Assembly: GCA_041748615.1 (NCBI GenBank)
Contig: JBGTCY010000316.1
Location: 1-9,189, forward strand
Origin: JBGTCY01 sp041748615
GTDB taxonomy: Bacteria; Bacteroidota; Bacteroidia; Chitinophagales; CAIOSU01
DNA: 9,189 nt
Direction: 5' to 3'
This document shows, in pieces, positions 5,882 through 9,189 of the stretch. The notes beneath the pieces are model-generated. The model saw only the letters and a program-made list of their open reading frames with translations, did not search any database and had not been told where the DNA came from. The first letter of the stretch is position 1, and every line of letters starts with the position of its first letter. A program made the position numbers and the translations under genes.

Positions 5882-6613
5882 ATGAATGAAATTAATTTAA
5901 AAGAAAGTTTCGGAACATTATCTGAAACCATCAACGGACTCATCAAGTCAGGATACACACACGACTTTAATATCATGAATGATTGCATCGTATGTCATCA
6001 AACGAATCTCATATTATCTCCGGACGATTTTCAAATTGACAAAGTCTATCGCTTTGAAGGCGCTTCAGACCCCGATTGCCAGTCAATACTATATGCAATT
6101 TCTTCAATAAAAAATGATGTGAAGGGGACTTTGGTAAATGGTTATGGTATTTCAGCAGATGAAGCAACTTCAAAATTGATAGAAAAGTTAAGAACTAATG
6201 ATACAGATATCGCGGTGGAAAATAAATCTACTGAATCAACACCACTGCGTCCGGAGGGTGAACGTGTTTTAAATGCCCCTTTAGTAGAAATGAATTTGAA
6301 TCAATTCATCGGGCAAATAAAAGATGAAACGACCTGGAAAGACAGCGACCGAAATTCTGTAACAATTTTCAAATCAGAAACGATGAGAATTGTGCTCATC
6401 GGACTGCGCGGGAACGCGGAATTAAAACCACATCAGGCGAACGGAGTAATCAGCGTTCAGGTATTGGAAGGAAAAATAAATTTTATCGCAGAACAACAAA
6501 GCTCTCTGATAGAAAAAGGACAAATGATTGCATTACAGGAAAATATTACTCATAGCGTAATGGCGTTGACAGACAGTTTCTTTCTGCTGACTCTTGCAAT
6601 GAACAATAAATAA
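5882..6613 (+). CDS. Fusion protein: small 'PRPP-synthetase-like' domain plus C-terminal cupin
   Basis: A 243-residue cytoplasmic protein of two parts. Residues 1-104 (SETINGLIKSGYTHDFNI, DDFQIDKVYRFEGASDPD, ILYAISSIKNDVKGTLVNGY) match the roughly 100-residue Bacteroidota family that databases often label phosphoribosylpyrophosphate synthetase. It has none of the PRPP synthetase motifs, so that name should not be taken as function. Cys35 and Cys38 (DCIVCH) are noticeable. After a polar linker (about 105-121), residues 122-243 form a single cupin: LRPEGERVLNAPLVEMNL, SDRNSVTIFKSETMRIVLI, KPHQANGVISVQVLEG and ITHSVMAL, with His184 and His224 as possible metal ligands and the usual acid missing from the first motif. 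Both parts are usually separate genes in my recollection. Frame is continuous with no internal stop. Last gene on this strand; 153 bases follow the hydrolase. Confidence 0.85.
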   Translation: MNEINLKESFGTLSETINGLIKSGYTHDFNIMNDCIVCHQTNLILSPDDFQIDKVYRFEGASDPDCQSILYAISSIKNDVKGTLVNGYGISADEATSKLIEKLRTNDTDIAVENKSTESTPLRPEGERVLNAPLVEMNLNQFIGQIKDETTWKDSDRNSVTIFKSETMRIVLIGLRGNAELKPHQANGVISVQVLEGKINFIAEQQSSLIEKGQMIALQENITHSVMALTDSFFLLTLAMNNK

Positions 6614-6614
6614 A

Positions 6615-6727
6615 CAGCTAAATAGCTGGGCGGTAGTTAAGTCTTAGAATAGCGGGTTTTTCATCAGTAAGTTGAAGTATGGTAATCCGCCTGGGGTTCA
6701 GTCCGCAGGTTTGCCTCCAGCGGCAAA
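6615..6727. other. Convergent intergenic region with two short hairpins
   Basis: The 128 bases between the convergent fusion gene and lipoprotein gene hold CAGCTA-AA-TAGCTG (6615-6628) just after the fusion-gene stop, and TTTGCC-TCCAGC-GGCAAA (6710-6727) 15 bases past the lipoprotein-gene stop. Neither is followed by a T run, so they are at best weak transcript ends. No gene is visible here. Confidence 0.35.
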
Positions 6728-6741
6728 TCGGTATTAAAATT

Positions 6742-7179
6742 TCATTGGAAAAATGAATTGAAAGTATCGAACGAAAATTGGAGTTGATCAATTATCACAC
6801 GGACTTCTTCCGTTGATTTTGCTTTGGAAAGTTTTTTGACCAATTCAAGATGAGGGTACAGCCACTTGTGCAGTTCATCGTGCGCTTCGCCTTTCATGGT
6901 GCAGCTTGAAATGAGTTTGTTGTTATTTTCCTTCAGTTTGCCTGCAAGTTCTTTGTAGTCGCTCTCATTGTTATTCCTGAAATCAGCCAGCAATTCTTCG
7001 GAATTCCTGATAAAGGGCGTCATCTCTTCGTTCACCTTCCACTTTTCGCCATTGTTCAGTTTTAACCGGTCGGATTGCTGTGTATCGGAATGCTCGTTAA
7101 CTGTTGTGTTGCCGGGTTTATTTCCACAGCCGGAAATTAAAGCGGCAATTAAAATCAATCCTGCAATTTGTGGTTTCAT
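6742..7179 (-). CDS. Small helical lipoprotein with Cys/His motif, last gene of the Rrf2-RIC operon
   Basis: A 145-residue protein with a lipoprotein signal, MKPQIAGLILIAALISGC (lipobox ISGC, Cys18), a polar linker and a helical domain. The domain opens GEKWKVNEEMTPFIRNSEEL and contains LISSCTMKGEAHDELHKWL, in which Cys93, His100 and His104, with His110 just after, are spaced on helices in a way that could hold a metal. The frame is open upstream to 7296, inside the hemerythrin gene, but ATG at 7179 gives the signal peptide and lies 13 bases past the hemerythrin stop, so it is chosen. I recognise the domain style from unnamed Bacteroidota lipoproteins but can name no family. Position as fourth gene after a regulator and two di-iron proteins suggests a periplasmic accessory in nitrosative or metal stress. 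Confidence 0.8.
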   Translation of the reverse strand: MKPQIAGLILIAALISGCGNKPGNTTVNEHSDTQQSDRLKLNNGEKWKVNEEMTPFIRNSEELLADFRNNNESDYKELAGKLKENNNKLISSCTMKGEAHDELHKWLYPHLELVKKLSKAKSTEEVRVIIDQLQFSFDTFNSFFQ

Positions 7180-7192
7180 ATCGTTATTGTTT

Positions 7193-7657
7193 TTATGTCC
7201 AAAATTCATCCTTCCAATCTTCATGCGTTGTTTCAGAATGGTGTTGTTTAGCGAGCTGTTCCAATTGTTCCGGTGTGGCGGCATTTTGAATTTCATTAAA
7301 TAATACGCGTTCTTCGAACCGGATGTGTTGGTCTAATTCAGTTTCAATCAACCGGAGATGTGCTGTGATTTCCGTTTTTTCCTGAAAAAACCCTTGCAAC
7401 CGCTGATGTTCGGCAAGCGCTTGTTTCACCGATGCGTTTTCGTTGCCGAGAATCGGGAATACGAATTTTTCCTCCACTTTAAAATGCGTCTGCAAGTGAT
7501 TGTTCCAAAACCAGTCGCAATAGGCTTTGATGCGCGCCTCGTCCACTCCCTTATTAAATCCCGTTCTGATTTTCCAGCAAAGCAATAAACCCTGATGATG
7601 TTCCCGGCTAAGAGGTTGTAAGGCGCTGTTCCTTTTGATGGGAGTTCTTTTTTTCAT
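7193..7657 (-). CDS. Hemerythrin-domain protein
   Basis: A 154-residue cytoplasmic four-helix bundle expected to carry a non-haem di-iron site. Likely ligands are in the standard order: His20/His21 (LSREHHQGL), His58 with Glu62 (HFKVEEKFVFP), His84 (LAEHQRL), and His111 with Glu115 (DQHIRFEERVLF). Family members bind O2 or NO or store iron. The C-terminal tail after residue 125 (LEQLAKQHHSETTHEDW) is His/Glu rich. Its ATG follows the RIC gene stop by a single base, so the two are translationally linked. This supports a shared job, for example delivering iron to, or sensing NO with, the RIC protein. It is shorter than RIC and lacks the ScdA N-terminal domain, so it is a distinct protein, not a duplicate. 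Confidence 0.92.
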   Translation of the reverse strand: MKKRTPIKRNSALQPLSREHHQGLLLCWKIRTGFNKGVDEARIKAYCDWFWNNHLQTHFKVEEKFVFPILGNENASVKQALAEHQRLQGFFQEKTEITAHLRLIETELDQHIRFEERVLFNEIQNAATPEQLEQLAKQHHSETTHEDWKDEFWT

Positions 7658-7658
7658 C

Positions 7659-8396
7659 TTAGTTGAGCTTTAATGTTTCTTCCAATGCGACAGCCTGTGG
7701 AAAAAGGATGTTGTTTTCCAAATGGATATGCAGGTGCAAATCTTCTTCAAATTCCTTCAACAGCGCGAAAGCAACCCGGTAAGTGCTGCAGGCGTCAGGT
7801 GGTGGTGTGTAATTGTCTGAAAGTTGGGAGATGGTGCGGAATCGCTCGCCTTCCGTGTTGTGTTCCTGATGCATCATCGTAATTGGGTTTTGCACTGTAC
7901 CGAAAGGCGGAGCATCTACCTTCGAGCCGCTGAGTTGATGGTTCACCATTTTCCGGATATAGGGAAACAAAATCAGTTCTTCCTTTTTCATGTGTTTCGC
8001 CAGTTCTCCGGCAGAATCCTTAAAGTGGTTTTCTATCTCCGCTAATTCAGGATGATTTGATCCATGCACTTTTCTGATTTTTTCAAGATACGGTATAATT
8101 TCCTGCGTTTTGTTTTCTACATAGCGATGGTGTTTTTTCTCAATATAATCTGTCAGCAAATCAAGAGGCCAGGATTGATAATCCGTGGAGTTGTTATTGT
8201 TCTTCTTCACGGATTGATCCAAATCGATCAATAGTGCGGAGGGGTCCATATTGCTTTTTATGCAGGCTTCATGGATGGTGCGGTTTCCGTTGCAGCAAAA
8301 GTCAATGCTGTACTTTTTAAATACAGAAGCAGTTCGATAGTCTTGTGCAACCAGTTCGCTGATGGTGTTGTTTTCTGTGATGTTCATAATATTCAT
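7659..8396 (-). CDS. ric: Iron-sulfur cluster repair di-iron protein (RIC/ScdA/YtfE family)
   Basis: A 245-residue cytoplasmic protein that in the family repairs iron-sulfur clusters damaged by nitric oxide or oxidants. Residues about 7-60 are the ScdA_N (DUF542) domain with the Cys34-Cys35 pair; here the segment reads DFCCNGNRTIHEAC in place of the classical FCCGG. A hemerythrin-like domain follows: first-helix His89/His90, His135 with Glu139 (KHMKKEELILFP), His176/His179 (MMHQEHN) and His223 with Glu227 (HIHLENNILFP). This is the YtfE ligand order. A second in-frame ATG at 8387 could also serve as start; ATG 8396, six bases after the Rrf2 stop, is used. Tight spacing with the regulator before and the hemerythrin after marks an operon likely induced by nitrosative stress. 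Confidence 0.95.
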   Translation of the reverse strand: MNIMNITENNTISELVAQDYRTASVFKKYSIDFCCNGNRTIHEACIKSNMDPSALLIDLDQSVKKNNNNSTDYQSWPLDLLTDYIEKKHHRYVENKTQEIIPYLEKIRKVHGSNHPELAEIENHFKDSAGELAKHMKKEELILFPYIRKMVNHQLSGSKVDAPPFGTVQNPITMMHQEHNTEGERFRTISQLSDNYTPPPDACSTYRVAFALLKEFEEDLHLHIHLENNILFPQAVALEETLKLN

Positions 8397-8402
8397 TTTA
8401 TT

Positions 8403-8837
8403 TTATCTTATTAAAATGGATTTCCCGGACTTCAAGCCCGCGGCTAAATCATAGATGGTGGTGGTTTCCAGCATATTCTTGAGCTGTGTCCTTATTTTGA
8501 CAAATTCATGATGCAATGGGCAGGGCCGGCTGTCATTACATTCGCTCAAGCCCAACCCGCATCCGTTGTAAATGCCATCTCCGTCAATGGCGAACACAAT
8601 TTGGCTAATCATTATTTCCTTCATTTTCTTCGCGTCAATCCGGAACCCGCCATCCGGTCCCGTTTTAGATTCTAAAATGCGGTGCTTGATTAAGGCGGTC
8701 AGTATTTTGGCGGTGAACGCTTCCGGTGCGCCTGTGTTTTCAACTACTTTGTCAATTTTTACGCGTTCGCCTTCCAGCGACCGGGAAGCGATATAGAGGA
8801 TAGACTTGATTCCGTATTCACAGGATTTCGAAAACAT
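8403..8837 (-). CDS. Rrf2-family transcriptional regulator with three-Cys cluster site
   Basis: A 144-residue DNA-binding regulator. The winged helix spans about 1-80: SKSCEYGIKSILYIA, the recognition region (APEAFTAKILTALIKHRIL) and the wing (SKTGPDGGFRI). Three cysteines, Cys93, Cys100 and Cys106 (CGLGLSECNDSRPCPLHHEF), spaced C-x6-C-x5-C, match the iron-sulfur ligands of the NsrR/IscR/RsrR group (C-x4/5-C-x5-C), so it probably senses NO, O2 or redox through a cluster. First gene of the operon with RIC, hemerythrin and the lipoprotein. A perfect palindrome lies over its own -33 region, which fits autoregulation. Likely the counterpart of NsrR, but the name is not assigned because the cysteine spacing differs and the family includes several sensors. 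Confidence 0.93.
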   Translation of the reverse strand: MFSKSCEYGIKSILYIASRSLEGERVKIDKVVENTGAPEAFTAKILTALIKHRILESKTGPDGGFRIDAKKMKEIMISQIVFAIDGDGIYNGCGLGLSECNDSRPCPLHHEFVKIRTQLKNMLETTTIYDLAAGLKSGKSILIR

Positions 8838-8855
8838 TGACGGTTTAATTTTTTA

Positions 8856-8889
8856 CAAAGCTAATCAATTTCTTTTTATTTACGACAAA
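8856..8889 (-). promoter_or_regulatory. Predicted promoter of the Rrf2-RIC operon
   Basis: On the minus strand TAGCTTTG (8863-8856) matches the TAnnTTTG -7 box, and a TTTG whose TTG is at 8888-8886 lies 22 bases upstream, within the 17-23 range for Bacteroidota. The Rrf2 start codon is 18 bases downstream of the box. The -33 element falls inside the palindrome at 8878-8901. Confidence 0.6.
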
Positions 8890-8901
8890 AATGTCGTAAA
8901 T
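8878..8901. promoter_or_regulatory. Perfect 10-4-10 palindrome, candidate Rrf2 operator
   Basis: ATTTACGACA (8878-8887) is followed by AAAA and its exact reverse complement TGTCGTAAAT (8892-8901). A dimeric regulator would cover about 24 bp, close to the size of known Rrf2-family sites such as that of NsrR (11-1-11). It overlaps the predicted -33 element of the operon, the position expected of a repressor. Which protein binds it is inferred from adjacency. Confidence 0.65.
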
Positions 8902-9103
8902 ATTTTTTAAATGATGGTGCCTTAAAAAGTATGAAGTGATAAGTAACATTTTCATAAGCGCCTAATAGGTTCAGACTTCATTACGCCCATTCAAAACATT
9001 TTATCGCAATAGTTTATGCATGCTTAAAAAACTGTGGTGCTCTTTGGAATAATGGGCTTCCTTGTTTCTGCGCATAGACTTTCTTGATACGCTTAACCTA
9101 ATC

Positions 9104-9168
9104 TGTGAATGATGTAACTTCTTTCAAGAATTGTGTAACAGTTTCCGCCAACTCAACAACCATTTTTG
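9104..9168 (+). promoter_or_regulatory. TGTAAC direct-repeat promoter element pointing off the right edge
   Basis: TGTGAAT, GA, then TGTAAC (9113-9118), then 15 bases including TTCTTTCAAGAA, then TGTAAC again (9134-9139), 21 bases start to start. After 21 bases comes CATTTTTG (9161-9168), a TAnnTTTG-like -7 box. The best-preserved of three copies. It would drive a gene starting just beyond the window. Confidence 0.55.
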
Positions 9169-9189
9169 TATCAGGATAAATTGCAGTTG

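Larger units (their letters stand above)
8838..9189. other. Intergenic region, 352 bases, without a gene
   Basis: Holds the Rrf2 promoter and operator at its left end and the TGTAAC element at its right end. Between about 8905 and 9100 I see no convincing reading frame, RNA gene or strong hairpin; the sequence is AT-rich. Confidence 0.6.

Noticed and set aside
5882..6193. Real phosphoribosylpyrophosphate synthetase
   Set aside because: The N-terminal domain is about 100 residues and lacks the PRPP- and ATP-binding motifs; the common database name is misleading.
7180..7296. 39-residue N-terminal extension of the small lipoprotein
   Set aside because: It overlaps the hemerythrin gene and would bury the lipoprotein signal that starts at ATG 7179.
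1..9189. CRISPR array, tRNA, rRNA or transposase
   Set aside because: No regularly spaced repeats, no cloverleaf or rRNA-like sequence, and no transposase motifs were seen on either strand.

Overview
The window looks like a chromosomal stretch of a Bacteroidota bacterium, probably of the Chitinophagales/Sphingobacteriales type. Reasons: moderate-to-low GC content, start codons preceded by A-rich sequence instead of Shine-Dalgarno sites, promoters fitting the Bacteroidota TTG-N17-23-TAnnTTTG pattern, several lipobox signal peptides, and protein families typical of that phylum. These include a short protein often misnamed 'phosphoribosylpyrophosphate synthetase', DUF4142 and DUF2383 stress proteins, and a C-x6-C-x5-C Rrf2 regulator. 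The assignment is inference from the sequence; no marker gene is present.

Layout. (1) 63-633, minus strand: a type II toxin-antitoxin pair, an intact ribbon-helix-helix antitoxin followed by a MazF/PemK toxin broken by a one-base deletion in an A run. (2) 699-1660, minus: a small unknown protein translationally coupled (ATGA) to a beta-carbonic anhydrase carrying a lipoprotein signal. (3) 1823-3833, minus: three stress-type genes, a DUF2383/PA2169 four-helix bundle, a secreted DUF4142 protein and a glycine-zipper protein of the general stress 17M type. Each is followed by an inverted repeat. (4) 4061-6613, plus: an acyl-CoA desaturase, an alpha/beta hydrolase, and a fusion of the small 'PRPP-synthetase-like' domain to a cupin. 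(5) 6742-8837, minus: a four-gene nitrosative/iron-sulfur repair operon, Rrf2 regulator - RIC/ScdA di-iron protein - hemerythrin - small Cys/His lipoprotein, with a perfect palindrome in its promoter. (6) 8838-9189: no gene; it holds the Rrf2 promoter and operator and a promoter-like element pointing right.

How the parts fit. Most of the window reads as an envelope/stress-defence neighbourhood: membrane desaturation, general stress proteins, cupin, carbonic anhydrase and NO-type damage repair. The most notable regulatory signal is an element seen three times: two TGTAAC-like half-sites exactly 21 bp apart, then about 20-21 bp and a CAnnTTTG-like -7 box. Two copies sit back to back in the 3834-4060 divergent region (stress protein to the left, desaturase to the right), and the third sits at 9104-9168 pointing out of the window. 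This suggests a small regulon. Other points are the domain fusion at 5882, the long inverted repeats 3' of the stress genes, and a folded, repeated intergenic element at 5751-5846 that has a diverged relative at 4-29.
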